64,000 nt of DNA from Symsagittifera roscoffensis (lineage: Eukaryota > Xenacoelomorpha > Acoela > Convolutidae). The notes beneath the pieces were generated by a model. It was not told the origin of the DNA. It did no database searches and saw only the letters and a list, made by a program, of their open reading frames with translations. The stretch covers positions 70,089,345 through 70,153,344 of the forward strand of contig NC_087062.1 of NCBI RefSeq assembly GCF_963678635.1, read 5' to 3'. This document shows positions 1 through 14,100 of the stretch, one piece after another. Each line of letters opens with the position of its first letter. Positions within the stretch are counted from its first letter, which is position 1. Both the position numbers and the translations under genes were made by a program.

Positions 1-555
1 GCAAAGTAATAAGTTTTGTCCAATCGAGATATCATGACCGACTACTGCACTCTCCGCCAATTTCAAAAATCTAATTGCGGGAATCTAGGTCACGGTTTGT
101 TTCAAAAAATTTGCGAAAAGAACAAATTATCTGATTTTATGTACAGCGGGAGATCATAAAACAAATTGAGAGGAAAAAAACTATTTTACACGGTAAAATC
201 AAAATTATTAGCTTAGTCTTCTGGCAAACTAAACTGGACCTTGAATTCATTATCTGATAAAAAATTTTTGAAAATTCGATCAACTAAGCAATCATCAATT
301 GGTTGCTCACACATTTTTATAGAAAAACCGATTTTATTTGTATATACCTTGTCATCGGGTCATGCAAGGCCTTGGGCATCTAGTAGTTATACGGAAACAC
401 AATCAAAGCCAAAAAACAAAAATCTGCGAATGACAGATCGTTTTTCTAAAATAACATCTCTTTGAACACCGACATTTCATCCTCTTTAGACTCATACCAT
501 TGGGACAAAATCTATACGATTGATTGATAGATGCAACAAATGATAACTTAGACTT
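1..555. other. Left flank, no recognisable gene
   Basis: AT-rich sequence outside the large LTR element. The short plus-strand ORF at 241-465 has no family features or convincing codon pattern. I see no RNA gene, tandem repeat or inverted repeat here. Confidence 0.5.
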
Positions 556-938
556 TCAAGCTTTTACATCTGAAACTTTAAACACTGCAAGGCAGGCGAT
601 CACAACAGACGACATTGCGACGATCGAAACACAGAGAACACCATAAAAGGTACTAGCGAAAACCCGATGGCAAAAAAAAATTTTATCCGAAAATTCACAG
701 GTGGCGATCACCCCCTCTGTGCCCTCTAAACTGCAAAGAACTGTGAGACCTTCATTCATGAAAAATGATTCATAGACGGAGTGTCTCCGACAGATAGTGT
801 GATCATTAATTTAGAGGAGTAGACAGAGCGGCCCATGACCGAAATTGTTTCGCCAAAAAAGACACCAGAGAAACCGCAAGTAGGAGATTGTAAAATCAGT
901 TCTACATCAGACTTGCTGATTCCATTGGGAGGAATCAC
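556..938 (-). pseudogene. Decayed minus-strand ORF pair with C-terminal membrane segment
   Basis: Two minus-strand reading frames overlap at about 756-759, where the stop of the first overlaps the ATG of the second. The upstream piece (938 to 756) has no ATG start and contains one cysteine. The downstream piece (759 to 556) has several cysteines and ends in a hydrophobic stretch of about 25 residues (around FYGVLCVSIVAMSSVVIACL) followed by a short tail. Together they look like the C-terminal end of a type I membrane protein broken by one frameshift, or two exons misread. The family is not recognised. The LTR element begins 34 bp upstream of this ORF pair on its own strand, so any 5' part would lie beyond 24865. 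Confidence 0.3.
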
Positions 939-968
939 GGAACAAAATCTTCATTGAATCCAGAAGAA

Positions 969-972
969 AAAG
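969..972. other. Target-site duplication AAAG, left copy
   Basis: AAAG directly precedes the 5' LTR and AAAG (24861-24864) directly follows the 3' LTR. A 4-bp duplication is typical of Ty3/gypsy integration. The sequence is simple, so chance contributes, but its position at both exact ends supports the LTR boundaries. Confidence 0.6.
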
Positions 973-1354
973 TGGAACCAGTTCTAAACTAGTATTTATA
1001 GACCAATTATATTTATGATGGAATATCACTATAAAATAATTGTAACTAACCAATCATATTCCATCTCTAACATTTACACTTATTTGCAAGTGCTGAAACT
1101 ACTTGTGGTTTCAGCACCAGAACAAATTTGATAAAAACTTAGAATACAGTTGTTCTCCTTCTGGCAACTAACTCGCATAATTCAGTATACACTAGATCTA
1201 TTGAGACTAGGAGATATAAGAGTAAGATTAAGATCTGTATTAGACTTTAAGAAGTTGGACGAATCTTTCCAGCCGAAAATAAGGTGGCGTGACCAGCAGA
1301 CGATGTACCTTATCTGAAATTACTCTATGAGTACAGTCACCAGTACATAACTCA
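973..1354 (+). repeat. 5' LTR of the large element
   Basis: Starts TGGAACCAG and ends CATAACTCA, so it has the TG...CA form. It aligns over its full length with 24488-24860. Both share blocks such as ACAGTTGTTCTCCTTC, ACTAGGAGATATAAGAGTAA and GTGTACCTTATCTGAAATTACTCT or close variants. The LTR promoter and polyadenylation parts would lie here, but I cannot place them. Confidence 0.88.
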
Positions 1355-1356
1355 TC

Positions 1357-1372
1357 TGGTGCCAACAAAACC
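1357..1372 (+). other. Primer-binding site of the large element
   Basis: TGGTGCCAACAAAACC begins two bases after the 5' LTR. A PBS starts with TGG because it pairs with the CCA end of a tRNA, and the location is right. The donor tRNA is not identified. A diverged copy (TGGTGCGAAC) sits near 7018-7035 in the second tandem unit. Confidence 0.65.
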
Positions 1373-4300
1373 TTAACTAAATTAGACTTAGAAAACTAAA
1401 ATTTTAGAATTAGACAAATGCAAAATTAAAAAAACGTTAGACGTAATAAATAATTTAATTGAAATTTTTTCTACGTCTCCATAACTTTACGCCAAAATTT
1501 CAAACAAAACCAGAAATACCAGGTATTGAAAGAAGACCAATATCGTGGCGCTAAAGCCAAGGAATCGGACCACTCTGCTATATGATAGTACGACGGAAAC
1601 CGGAACAAACCTTTGTATTTAAAATACTTTATGCAGTAAACTTAAGCTTTTATTTACTGACATGAAGTTTGAAGAAACCCTCCAACAACCTTATTGGTGC
1701 TAAAACTACTATCTATACAACAACGACTGATAAAATGAACACAAGTCGTTCCCCCCAAAAATCTGCAGTAAATTGAAATTTTTCAATAAAATAAATAATT
1801 AAATACAGAATACAAAAATCAATCATAATAAATTAACTGATTTTTCTAATCCCAGCTTCATAACCTAAAACATAACAGCAACAATTCGAGAAACTAATCT
1901 CATCAAAATCTTCATTTCTAAAACTTCTTGATCTCAAATTTTTAAATTGAAAATTATCAAGGCTTATCCTTGTTTTTAATACTCCACTTTTCTTTAATAA
2001 ACAGATCATCAAGGCTTCACTTAGATCTTTCATTTTAAATCAAACCTAAAATTAAATGATTTCATTATTGATCATCAAGGCTTTCCCTGGATCAAACAGA
2101 ACAATTTTGTTCTCCCATTCCCCCAGTTTTAAAATGTCTAACGACCTCAAACGTAGATTCACTACCCAACCATTATCAACGACCCAGGAATAATAGAATT
2201 TTTGAAAAAGCTAACTGTTTAATTTAAGCTAATCAGTGAAGAGTTTCGGTTACTCATCCTTCACTTGAGCACCTCCTCTTAGATGACCCAGGCTAAAACC
2301 GTTAACAAATTAGTAAGTCATAAAATAGTATCTAACGATCTACTTGTGTTCTAATTATACCTTAACCTTGTGGGTTGATTTAGTATTATCCAACTCTCGA
2401 TCTTAAAATCACAAACTCTAGGTAAGATTAAATAGGAACTTCATAGATTAAATTTTATTCACGAGAGAAAAAAAAATCATTCACACGATTTGATATACTC
2501 TCTCTCTCTAACGCGTCGATCACGACAATCTGTGCCCCAAGTTAAAATAACCACACAGAAACTGTAAGGACTAACAGTTAGGAAAATTAAAAACTCTAAC
2601 CCTCAAACAATGCATTCATCATCCTAAACGTTATGTCAAGAGATAGTCTAGGTAGCAAACAAAGAATCGTATTACATAATTGTTCAATTAAAAACGAAAG
2701 ATTGCACCTGTAATCACACCAGACAGACAAACAATAGGATATATCAGATCAGAAAGACAAACAAGAGAAAAGACAACCCTAACAAAACAAAAACAAAATT
2801 ATAAAAAGACGATTTTCAAAACAAAGAAACGCAGTCACTGAATCAGAAACAAACACAATACAGTAAATTCAAGGTTAAGAATACATTTAAAAAAATAAAC
2901 CGATAGACGAACAATATATTTTTCCGACTCAGAAACCACAACACCATCATCAATGAAAGGAAAAAGAGAAAAAATAAAAAGTCATATATCAACAAACCAA
3001 TACGTCTTTATAATTGGAATCCATCAATAAGATATATTGAATGCTAAGCACTTACAGTTTTACAATATGAAACATGATCGGGCACAACGAAAACTTCGAC
3101 GAGAACTCAATACTCCCGTTCTTCATAAAACCACAAAATGATCCGATGACAAGAACAAATTTGCTACAAATTAATTACAAACCTATTCGAAAAAGGAAAT
3201 AGCTAATTTAAACAAGAATTTCCAGAAGTAAAGATAAAACGACAAATGCTTGACCACCATCTCAAAAATATATGCAATATCACATCATATTATGGTATAT
3301 TTACAATGGAAATTGCATCACCAAAACCAAATCACATAAAACACCAAATACAAGTAGACGATATAGATTTAGAATTCTCAAAAATTTTTACAGATTATAT
3401 AAAAAAATATACAACACCAAAATTCACAAAGATTAAATTCAATATTCACAAACAAGGTATTTTCAATCATTTATAGCTATCTATTCGTACTAGAATTAAG
3501 AGAAACACAAGGTGACTCACCAACACAAACATCTCGACATACAGCTGTGAGACAACAAAAATGTATTTTCTCAAAGTTTTTAAATACATTCCGGGAAAAC
3601 CTCACTAGTAATGAAATATCGCAAAATGTTAAACACAATCTATAAAAGATACTAGCATGGTTTATAATTGATTAATTTGTCCTTAACATTGATCTTATAT
3701 CACTAGCAAGAAAAAGTTATCGACCACAAAATTCAGACGATGGACTGTACTGGCAGATGAAACAGATTATGTTTGGGACCCTGAATGATCTCATCCATTA
3801 CTTTTTAATATACCAACTGATATATCGAGTCAAGCAACTACCACAGGTTTTCAACAGAGATTATGTTAGGATAACTCCACTTACTATTGATGCAACACCT
3901 TTAAACTACAATTCATTATTCACTGACAGAACAGAAAACAATAGTTTAAATTCTATATTTATTAATCAGGAACTTTTAAACAGAACAATAAATCTTACAC
4001 AACACGATATTCAAACTCCAACACCTTTCGTATTTGAAGAAATAGTTGAAACAATGCCAACAATTTCTGTTATTGCAAAATACTTCTATTATTGCAAAAT
4101 ATTCACAATTGGGCTATCAATTATTTAAACCAGTAACGATATCAAGACAAACAAATAAGCAAAAGACGTCAAATAGAAATAATTTCTAAGATCATAACTA
4201 TAATTTTTTTGCAAAATCCAAAACTACAAAAACCCCAATATGAATAGTCAAAATCAATCACAATCACAAAATCAAAATGTACCACGACAAACTTCTCAAC

Positions 4301-4739
4301 CAGTATTTTTTTGATCAACCATGAACTGCACTAGGCCGTAGCAAAAGTTATCCATTTTTTCACCAAAAAAAAACATAACAAACAAACACCATTTTAGGAA
4401 TCAACCACATTACTCAAAAGATGAAGAAAACTATCATCAAAATCAACAACAATTCAATAGAAATCAGTGCAACAATACTTGGAACATTGATCAACCAGAT
4501 TCTTTCTATCAACCAGATCTTTTCGAACCATAAACACGAAACGAACAAACACGACAAACAAGACATAACCCAACGTCATACAGAAATAATTTTCTATCAC
4601 AAAACCCAGTAAAAACAAAAAATTACCAACAAACTCAAATGCAAAATGGAATCCCGTTACCATATTATCTACAACACTACGAAATAACAAAAACCCAACT
4701 TACAATTTTCTTAAATGCCAAATGCCGCAGAATCAATAC

Positions 4740-5400
4740 AATAGATTTTGAATCCATATCTTATGGGTGGATCCTCTATATTTTCAAATAAGCCACTTAT
4801 GGTATTCACAGGAACATATCCTGAATACTCAGTAGAAAATTAATTAAATCCAGTCAGAGCCAATTTGATTTTGAATATAGGACCTGAACCAGTAAACACA
4901 CCACTTCATCAAAATTGGATACATAGACGCACAGCTCTAATCCAAACCACACTTGATGGTAGAGCCCAAAAACGGTTTTCAGTTTTACCTTTAGATTTTA
5001 AATCAAATTCGAAAAGATTCACTCATGAATTTCCAAAAATGTTTTATTCAGAAAGGAACAAACAACATCAACGAGTTTTATGCAATGAAATTCGTAGACT
5101 ACCAAATGAAACAATCAAATAACTAGCAGTTAAAGTTAAAAAATTAGTAAGAAAAGCATATTTCCTTAATACGCATGTTTATAGAAAACAAAAAAAACAG
5201 AAAATTAAATGATGACTCTAACACAAAACTGAAAATAGCGATAAAAAAGAGCATCACATCCATCTTCAATTCGAGAACCCGATGTAGACTTCAGAAAGCT
5301 AGTAGATAAACTAGAACAAGCCGAAATCACTATGAAACTGGAAGAAACAGAAAATTTAAAATTACAAGATGTAAACAACATCCAAGCTACTACTTAAAAC
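4740..5400 (+). pseudogene. gag: gag-like remnant, unit 1
   Basis: A frame-broken capsid-like region. The longest open piece (4865-5122) contains NIGPEPVNTPLHQNWIHRRT, which recurs almost identically at 10664-10725. Stops and shifts surround it and there is no zinc knuckle in this copy. Identification as gag rests on position between the PBS and protease, and on the nucleocapsid-like motif that survives only in unit 2. Confidence 0.6.
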
Positions 5401-6336
5401 AACAAGATAATCAGAACAAACCGCAAAACATACAGAATCAAATAAATCAATTTAACAATACATAAAAAAAGACCAAAAATTAGCAAACAAAAACATACAC
5501 ATTGACAATAGTTCAGGAAAACCACTTCCTGAGAATTATAGTATCTCTAGACAACAACCACTTTAGAGATATAACTATCGCGGAAGATCTCCAGATCAAA
5601 ACAAATCATGAAATTTCTCACAAACAGATACAGTCGATCAAACAGTCAGAACATGTAATATCGAAACAACTATTCAAAATCAAACTCAAACACTAGTAAC
5701 TACTCAAAATTTTACAAAAATTGTTCGAACTCAAACTCCTGAAAAAGACATTATTCAAACGACCGTTCTAGAAATTTCTCATATAAAAGAAACAGAAACT
5801 ATTCAAACAGTATGAACAGACAATATCAAAACAACAGATCACGAAACTATTCAAACAATAGACCAAAATATAGTAATTATCACAATAAATCGCGTGAAAA
5901 TTCTCAGAATACAAAATCAAATTATTAAAATCGACAAAGAAATTTTTCTCAATCACCGCACAGAAATCATACACAATATCAAAATTCACAACAAATCTAT
6001 AGAAGTAGTACACCCAAACATCAAAGACAAATTAATCAAGGACAATCAACTGAAGAAACTCAATCAGACCCTGGTATCGAATACACAGAAAACATAGAAT
6101 TACAAGTAAATCATGTATATGCGAATCCACAAACGATGAGAGCGAAACAGACAATACGCTTTCAATAAACAAACTTCAGATTGAAAATGAATATGAAATA
6201 CCAATAAAATCGAAATATTACTGAAACAATAATAATCATTTCCAAAACCCTGATATTATTCAAAAAATGGAAGTTCAAGCACAAACAAAATATAACAGAT
6301 TACATCAAATAAAAAACAAATAAACGAAGAAAAAAG

Positions 6337-6576
6337 TTGGACAACCCCACTTCTCTTAAAAAGTCCAAAAGTAAAGATTTTGAATCACCAGAATTCGAAG
6401 TTCATTTTTTATTAGGTTCAGGAGCAATATCAAATATAATTAACATTAATTCCCATGAAATACAAACTTTACATCCAAAATTAATATCCTCTAAAACCTC
6501 AAGCAAATTAGCTACAGCAAAAGGATCATGTTTAATCATTTTTGGAAAAATGCAATTTTTCCTGGTTCCCACTTGA
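6337..6576 (+). pseudogene. Retropepsin-like protease remnant, unit 1
   Basis: An aspartic protease region with FLLGSGAISNIININ where an active retropepsin has D-S/T-G-A. The catalytic aspartate is replaced by glycine (GGT). A following block with GSCLIIFGK resembles the next beta-strand region. It lies between gag and RT. Confidence 0.6.
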
Positions 6577-9500
6577 ACAATGGAACAGCAGAATAATTTT
6601 CTAACTAAAATTTTCAAACAAACATTCCATATCAAAAATATAAAACACAAAATCGTTGCAATACCATTTATTACTAAATATATTTCCACTATTAGTTTTA
6701 AAAACAGCAAAATACATATAAAAGACTAACATACAAGATTGAAAAACACATCACTTACATTCTTTCAAAGATTAAATACACAACCATCATTTTCTCCAAG
6801 TTCTAAGCTATATTTAACCAAGAACAAAAACACTTGAAACCATTAGCAAGATATGTATATAACTTTTTAGTAAGTCAAGTCCATCAAAATAACATTAAAC
6901 AGAACAAACAACGACTTAATATGTCAGACCTTGAACTCAAGCAAATTCATAATTTTTTCCCAGTAACAATCTCATTCATGAAAATACTCTATGAGAACAG
7001 TCACTAGTACATAACATATCTGGTGCGAACAAGACCTTAACTAAATTAGACTTAGAAAAATAAAATTTTAGAATTAGACAAATGCAAAATTGCAAAAACG
7101 TTAGACGGAACAGATCATTTAATTGAAATTTTTTCCACGTCTCCATAACTTTACGCCAAAATTTCAAACAACACCAGATCTAACAGGTATTGAAAGAAGA
7201 CCAAGATCGTGGCGCTAAAGTCAATCAGGAATCGGACCACTCTACTATATATGATAGTACGACGGAAACTGGAACAAACTTTTCTATTTAAAATACTTTA
7301 TTCAGTAAACTTAAACTTTCATTTACTGACTTGAAATTTGAAGAAATCCTCCAACAACCTTATTGGTGCTAAAACTACTATCTCTACAACAACGAATGAT
7401 AAAATGAACACAAGTCGTTCCCCCCAAAAATCTGCTGTAAATTGAAATTTTTCAATAAAATAAATAATTAAATACAGAATTCAAAAATCAATCATAATAA
7501 AAATCATTGCTAGTTTCATAAATTAACTGATTTTTCTAATACCAACTTCATCACCTAAAACATAACAGCAACAATTCAAGAAACAAATCTCATCAAAATC
7601 TTCATTACTACCTTTTCTTGATCTCAATTTTTTAAATTGAAAATTATCAAGGCTTATCCTTGTTTTTAATACTCCACTTTTCTTTAATAAACAGATCATC
7701 AAGGCTTCACTTAGATCTTTCATTTTAAATCAAACCTAAATTTAAATGATTTCATTATTGATCATCAAGGCTTTCCCTGGATCAAACAGAACGATTTTGT
7801 TCTCTCATTCCCCCAGTTTTAAAATGTCTAACGACCTCAAACGTCGATTCACTACCCAACCATTATCAACGACCAAGGAATAATAGAAATTTTCAAAAAG
7901 CTAACTATTTAATTTAAGCTAAGCAGTGAAGAACTTCGGTTACTCATCCTTCACTTGAGCACCTCCTCTTAGATGACCCAGGCTAAAACCGTTAACAAAT
8001 TAGTGAGTCATAAAATAGTATCTAACGATCTTTTTGTGTTCTAATTATACCTGAACCTTGTGGATTGATTTACTATAATCCAACCCTCGATCTTAAAATC
8101 ACAATCCCTACGCAAGATTAAGTAGGAACTTCATAGATTAGAACTTATTCACGAGAGAAAAAAAATCATTCTCACGATTTGATATACTCTTTCTTTAACG
8201 CGTCAATCACGACCATCTGTGCCCAAAATTAAAATAACCGCACAAAAACCGTAAGGACTAACAGTTAGGAAAATTAAAAACTCTAACCCTCGAACAATGC
8301 ATGTATCATCCTAAACGTTATGTCAAGAAATAGTCTAGGTAGCAAACAAACAATCGTATTACATAATTGTTTTATTAAAAACGAAAGATTCGACCTGTAA
8401 TCACACCACACAGACAAACAATAGAATATATTATTAGGATATTTTAGATCAAAAAGACAAACATGAGAAAAGACAACCCTAACGAAACAAAAACAAAACT
8501 AAAAAAAAGACAATTTTAAAAACGAAGAAACGCAGTCGATGAATCAGAAACAAACACAATACAGTAACTTCAAGCTTTAGAAAACTCAATAAATAAAAAT
8601 AACCCGATAGACGGCCAAATATATTTTTCCGACTCAGAAACCACAATACCATCATCAATTAAAGAAAAAATAAAAATAAAAAAGTCATATATCAACGAGC
8701 TAAAACGTCTTTATAATTGGAATCTATCAATAAAGTATATTGAATGCTACGCACTTACAGTTTTACAATATAAAACATGATCGGGCACAACAAAAATTTC
8801 GACGAGAACTCAGTACTTCCGTTCTTCATAAAATCACAAAAAGATCCCAACCGATGACAAGAACAAATTTGCTACAAATTAATGACAAACCTATTCGAAA
8901 AAGGAAATAGCTCATTTAAACAAGAATTTCCAGAAGTAAAAATAAAACGATAAAACCTTGACCACCATCTCAAAAATATATGCAATATCACACCATTTTA
9001 TGGCATTTTTACAATCGAAATTGCATCACCAGAACCAAATCACATAAAACACCAATAACAAGTAGACGATAAAGATTTAGAATTCTCAAAAGTTTTTACA
9101 GATTATATTAAAAAAATATACAACACCAAAATTCACAAAGATTAAATTCAATATTCACAAACAATGTATTTTCAGTCATTTATAGCTATCTTTTCATACT
9201 AGAATTAAGAGAAACACAAAGTGACTCACCAACACAAACATCTCGGCATACAGCTGTGAGACAACAAAAATGTATTTTCTCAAAGTTTTTCAATACAATC
9301 CGTGAAAACCTCACTAGTAATGAAATATCGCAAAAGGTTAAACACAATCTACAAAAGATACTAGCATGGTTTATAATTGATTAATTTGTCCTTAACATTG
9401 ATCTTACATCACTAGCAAGAAAAAGTTTTCGACCATAAAATTCAGACGATGGACTGTACTGGCAGATGAAACAGATTATGTTTGGGACCCTGAATGGTCT

Positions 9501-10537
9501 CATCCATTATTTATTAATATACCAACTGATATATCGAGTCAAGCAATTACCACAGTTTCCATCAACAGAGATTATGTTAGGATAACTCCACTTACTTTTG
9601 ATGTAACACATTTAAACTACAATTCCTTATTCACTGACAGAACAGGAAACAATAGTTTAAATTCTACATTTATTAATCAGAAAATTTTAAATAGAACAAT
9701 AAATCTTACACAACAAGATATTCAAACTCCATCACCTTTCTTATTTGAAGAAATAGTTGAAATAATGCCAACAACAACGCAACAAAGCATTTCCCCTATT
9801 CACCCTACACTTACAACTCCAAGAAATAAAAAAGCAGCATTTCCACAAACAACTATACAATCCACAGTAAAATCTTCTGTTATTCCAAATTGTTCACAAA
9901 TGGGCTATCAATTATTTAAACCAGTAACGACATCAAGACAAACAAATAAGCAAAAGACGTCAAATAGAAAGAATTTCTACGATCATAAAAATAAATTTGT
10001 TGCAAAATACAAAACAACAAAAACCCCAATTTGAATAGTCAAAATCAATCACAATCACAAAATCAAAACGTACCACAAAAAACTTCTCAACCAGTTTTTT
10101 TTTTCATGATCAACCACAAGCTACACTAGGCCGTAGCAAAATTTATCAATTTTTTCAACAAAATAAAAACATAACAAACAAACACCATATTAGGAATCAA
10201 CCACATTACTCAAAAGATGAAGAAAACTATCATCAAATCAACAACGATTCAGAAGAAATTAGTGCAACAATAATTGGAACAATGATCCACCAGATCCTTT
10301 CTATCAACCAGATCTTTTCGAACCATAAACACGAAACGAACAAACACGACAAACAAGACCATTGTCATACAATAATAATTTTCAATCACCAAACCCAGTA
10401 AAAACACAAAATTACCAACCGACTCAAATGCAAAATGGAATTCCATTACCATTTTATCTACAACAACACGAAATAACAAAAACCTAACTTACAAATTTTC
10501 TCAAATACCGAATGCCGCAGAATCAATACAATAGATT

Positions 10538-11190
10538 ATGAATCCATACCTTATGGGTGGATCCTCTATATCTTCAAATAAGCCACTTATGGTATTCACA
10601 GGAACATATCCTGAATACTCAGTAGAAGATTACTTAAATGCATTCAGAGCCAATTTGAATTTAAATATAGGACCTGAACCAGTAAATACACCACTTCATC
10701 AAAACTGGATACATAGACGCATAGCTCTAATCCAAACCACACTTGATGGTAGAGCCCAAAAACGGTTTTCAGTTTTACCTTTAGATTTTTTAATCAGATT
10801 CGAAAAGATTCACTTAAAAATTTTCAAAAATGTTTGATTCAGAAAGGAACAAACAACATCAAAGAGTTTTATGCAAAGAAAATCGTAGACTACCAAATGA
10901 AACAATCAAATAAATAGCAGTTAAAATTAAAACATTAGTAAGAAAAGCATATTTCCTTGATACGCATGATTATAAAAAAAACCAAAAAGACAGAAACTTT
11001 AATGATGACTCTAAAACAACAATTACCGAAAATAGCGATAAAAAAGAGAGCATCACAACCATCTTCAATTCGAGAACCCGATGTAGACTTCAGAAAGCTA
11101 GTAGATACACCAGAGCCAGCCGAAAGCACTATGAAACTGGAAAAAAAAACAGAAAATTTAAATTTACAAGATCCAAGCTAGTACTTCACA
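10538..11190 (+). pseudogene. gag: gag-like remnant, unit 2
   Basis: The best preserved gag copy. An open frame of 99 codons starts at the ATG at 10538, then a frameshift leads to the frame at 10957-11181, which is lysine/glutamate rich. It is the same protein region as in unit 1. It would encode the capsid that packages the element RNA. It is disrupted and presumably non-functional. Confidence 0.6.
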
Positions 11191-11302
11191 AACGAATCAA
11201 AATCATGACTCTGACACTGAATTAGCTGGAAATATCAATCAAATAAATAAAATATACGAGAAAAACCCAAATTTTAAAGGCCAACCGTCATTCAAAAATT
11301 GG

Positions 11303-11347
11303 TGTACCTATTGTCGTAGATATGGACTTAGCATTGCTGGATGTACA
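11303..11347 (+). pseudogene. Defective zinc knuckle (nucleocapsid)
   Basis: Reads CTYCRRYGLSIAGC, which fits the retroviral CX2CX4HX4C knuckle except that the histidine position is leucine. It lies downstream of the capsid-like region, as nucleocapsid does. A stop follows almost at once. Confidence 0.6.
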
Positions 11348-12214
11348 TAAAAACAACAAGATAATCAGAACAAACCACAAAACATACAAAACCAAATAAA
11401 CCAATTTACCAATACATGAAAAAAAAACCAAAAATTAGCAAACAAAAACATACACATTAACAATGGTTCAGGAAAACAACTTCCTGACAATTATAATACC
11501 TCTAGACAACAATCACTTTACAGATATAACTATCGCGGAAGATCTCCAGATCAAAAAAAAACATGAAATTTCTCACAAAATAGATACAGTTGATCAAACA
11601 GTCAGAACATGTAAAATCGAAACAATTATTCAAAATCAAACTCAAACAGTAGTAGCTACTCAAAATTTTACAAAAATCGTTTGAACTCAAACTCCTGAAA
11701 AAGACATTATTCAAACGACCGTTCTAGAAATTTCTCATATAATAGAAACAGAAACTATTCAAACAATATGAACAGAAAATATCAAAACAACAGATCACGA
11801 AACTATTCAAACAATAGACCAAAATATAGTAATTATCACAATAAATCGCGTGAAAATTCTCAGAAAACAAAATCAAATTAACAAAATTGACAAAGAAAGT
11901 TTTCTCAATCACCGCACAGAAATCATACACAAAATCAAAATTCACAACAAATCTATAAAGTAGTACACCCAAACATCAAAAACAAATTAATCAAGTACAA
12001 TCAACTGAAGAAACTCAATCAGACCCTGGTATCGAATACACAAAAAACACAGAATTTCAAGTAAATCACGTATATGCGAATCCACAAACGATGAAAGCGA
12101 AACAGACAATACGCTTTCAATAAACAAACTTCAGATTGAAAATGAATATGAAATACCAATAAAATCGAAATATTACCGAAACAATAATAACCATGTCCAA
12201 AACCCTGATATTAT

Positions 12215-12440
12215 TCAAAAAGTCCAAAAGTAAAGATTTTGAATCACCAAACCTCGAAATTCATTTTTTAAAGGGTTCAGGAGCAATATCAAATATAATT
12301 AACCTTCCCATGAAATACAATCTTTACATCCAAAATTAATATCCTCTAAAACCTCAAGCAAATTAGCTACAGCAAAAGGATCATGTTTAATCAATTTTGG
12401 AAAAATGCAATTTTTCCTGGTTCCCACTTGAACAATGGAA
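12215..12440 (+). pseudogene. Retropepsin-like protease remnant, unit 2
   Basis: The second copy, reading FLKGSGAISNII. It carries the same aspartate-to-glycine change as unit 1, so the inactivating change was already present when the duplication arose, or was homogenised later. It is frame-broken. Confidence 0.6.
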
Positions 12441-12688
12441 CAGCAGAATAATTTTTTAACTAAAATTTTTAAACAAACATTCCATATCAAAAATATAAAA
12501 CACAAAGTCGTTGCAATACCATTTATTACTAAATATATTTCCACTATTAATTTTAAAAACAGCAAAATACATATAAAAGACTAACATACAAGATTGAAAA
12601 ACACATCACTTACATTCTTTCAAAGATAAAATAAACAACCTTCCTTTTCTCCAAGTTCTAAGCTATATTTAACCAAGAACGAAAACAC

Positions 12689-13102
12689 TTGAAACCATTA
12701 GCGAGATATGTATCAAACTTTTTAGTTTGTCAAGTCCATCAAAATAACATTAAACAGAACAAACAACGACTTTATATGTCAGACCTTGAACTCAAGCCAA
12801 TTCACAAATTTTTCCGAGTAACAATTTCATCCATCAAATACACGAAAAGGACAAATTCAGATATAATTTCACTACCTGTATACAAAAATTCTCGATTTAA
12901 AATAACATTACCTCTGGAATGTTTAGGTTATTGTGAAACTAATGCAATAATTTCTCCCATAATAGAAAGAGCATATAGAGTGAATAATTTCTTAAAACTA
13001 TTAGATATATGTCGATCAATATTCCTAAATGAAGAATTATCAAAGAAAAATATAATATGTGATAGAAAACGAAACGAAGACCATTTCACAAAAACACTTT
13101 AA
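12689..13102 (+). pseudogene. Protease-RT connector ORF
   Basis: An open frame of 137 codons between protease and RT, containing SLPVYKNSRFKITLPLECLG. It may be the pol linker preceding the RT fingers. Its first ~145 bases are duplicated at 6836-6975, where unit 1 ends. No domain is recognised. Confidence 0.35.
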
Positions 13103-13329
13103 TTTAAACCAACGTTTCAGATATCAAATTACACCACTGAACAACAAAAATTTCTTACAATTTTCAATTTTCAACATTCTCAAATCACATAAAAAAATTA
13201 AATAACTAGCCGAGCTGCTACTAAAATACGCATTGGTTTGCGCCACATCTACATTTAATGTTGGAGAAGTAAATTCACTACTACACTTACCTCCGAAACC
13301 TGAAGCAATCTTCAAAAAACAACGAGCAA

Positions 13330-14100
13330 GTAAAGTTTAAATTCACTTGCAAGATAAAGTCAATAGATTACAAGACATACAAGAACCATATGAAATTATT
13401 TCCCCTGTAAATAAAGAAAAACAACCAAAAGGAAACACATTCAAAAATCCTTTTTTTTAAGCTAAAGGAGAATCATTAAAAATTGTTTTAGACGCAAGAT
13501 ACCTCAATTCCCTCATCAATGAATTTAAATATAATTAGCCCAGAGATCCAATTCAAGTAATTCTCACAAAAATAAACGGAAAAATCTTTACAACAGCTGA
13601 CATGAACAGTGCAGACAACCAAATGCCAACAATGAACAATCACAACGTTTAACACAATTTTTCATTGGAAACCAACAATGAGAATTTAATGGATTTTTCT
13701 GTGGAATCTCCATAGAACCAGCAACATTCCCAGTTTTTATGAGTAAAACTTTTCGACCACTCATTCTTAGTATAAATGTCATAACACATTTAGACGATGT
13801 TTTCATGCAATCACAGACAAAAAAACGAAATGCATTTTGTTTTAGATAAATATCATCAAAGACAACTTAAAGAAAACATGAAAACAGCCCCGGATAAAAC
13901 ACAATTTTCTCTCACCCGTGTAAAATTCCTTGCACATTTTTTTGAAGGAAATAAAATAACTCCACTAAAATCCCGCATAGACGCAATCATAAAACTTCAA
14001 CCTCCATCAAATAAAAAGAAAATCCAAGAATTTCTTGGAATGCTTAACTTCTTACGTAAATAGTTCTACAAAATGCAACTATATTTAAAAACATTTTATA
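13330..14100 (+). pseudogene. pol: Reverse transcriptase remnant
   Basis: Pieces of a Ty3/gypsy RT in shifting frames: KIVLDARYLNSLIN (fingers), FTTADMNSA (motif A with the catalytic aspartate, about 13590), THLDDVFMQS at about 13784-13812 (motif C; the two aspartates remain but the tyrosine of YxDD is histidine) and VKFLAHFFEGNKITP plus EFLGMLNFLRK (palm end and thumb, about 13920-14060). At least one in-frame stop and one shift interrupt it. Confidence 0.85.

Larger units (their letters stand above)
1321..6975 (+). repeat. Tandem duplication unit 1 (LTR end, leader, gag, protease)
   Basis: The first of two head-to-tail copies, running from the last ~34 bp of the 5' LTR through leader, gag and protease. 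It breaks off where the second unit continues into RT. At the junction (about 6972-6985), sequence from the protease-RT spacer jumps back into the LTR end (ATGAAAATACTCTATGAG). A short stretch around the joint resembles both parents. Sampled blocks differ from unit 2 by only a few percent, less than the two LTRs differ from each other. Confidence 0.85.
6979..12835 (+). repeat. Tandem duplication unit 2, continuing into pol
   Basis: The second copy of the LTR-end to protease segment, slightly longer than unit 1 because of small indels. It includes a zinc-knuckle stretch (11303-11347) that unit 1 has lost. After about 12835 it continues without a break into RT, RNase H and integrase, so unit 2 is collinear with the rest of the element. 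Confidence 0.85.
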
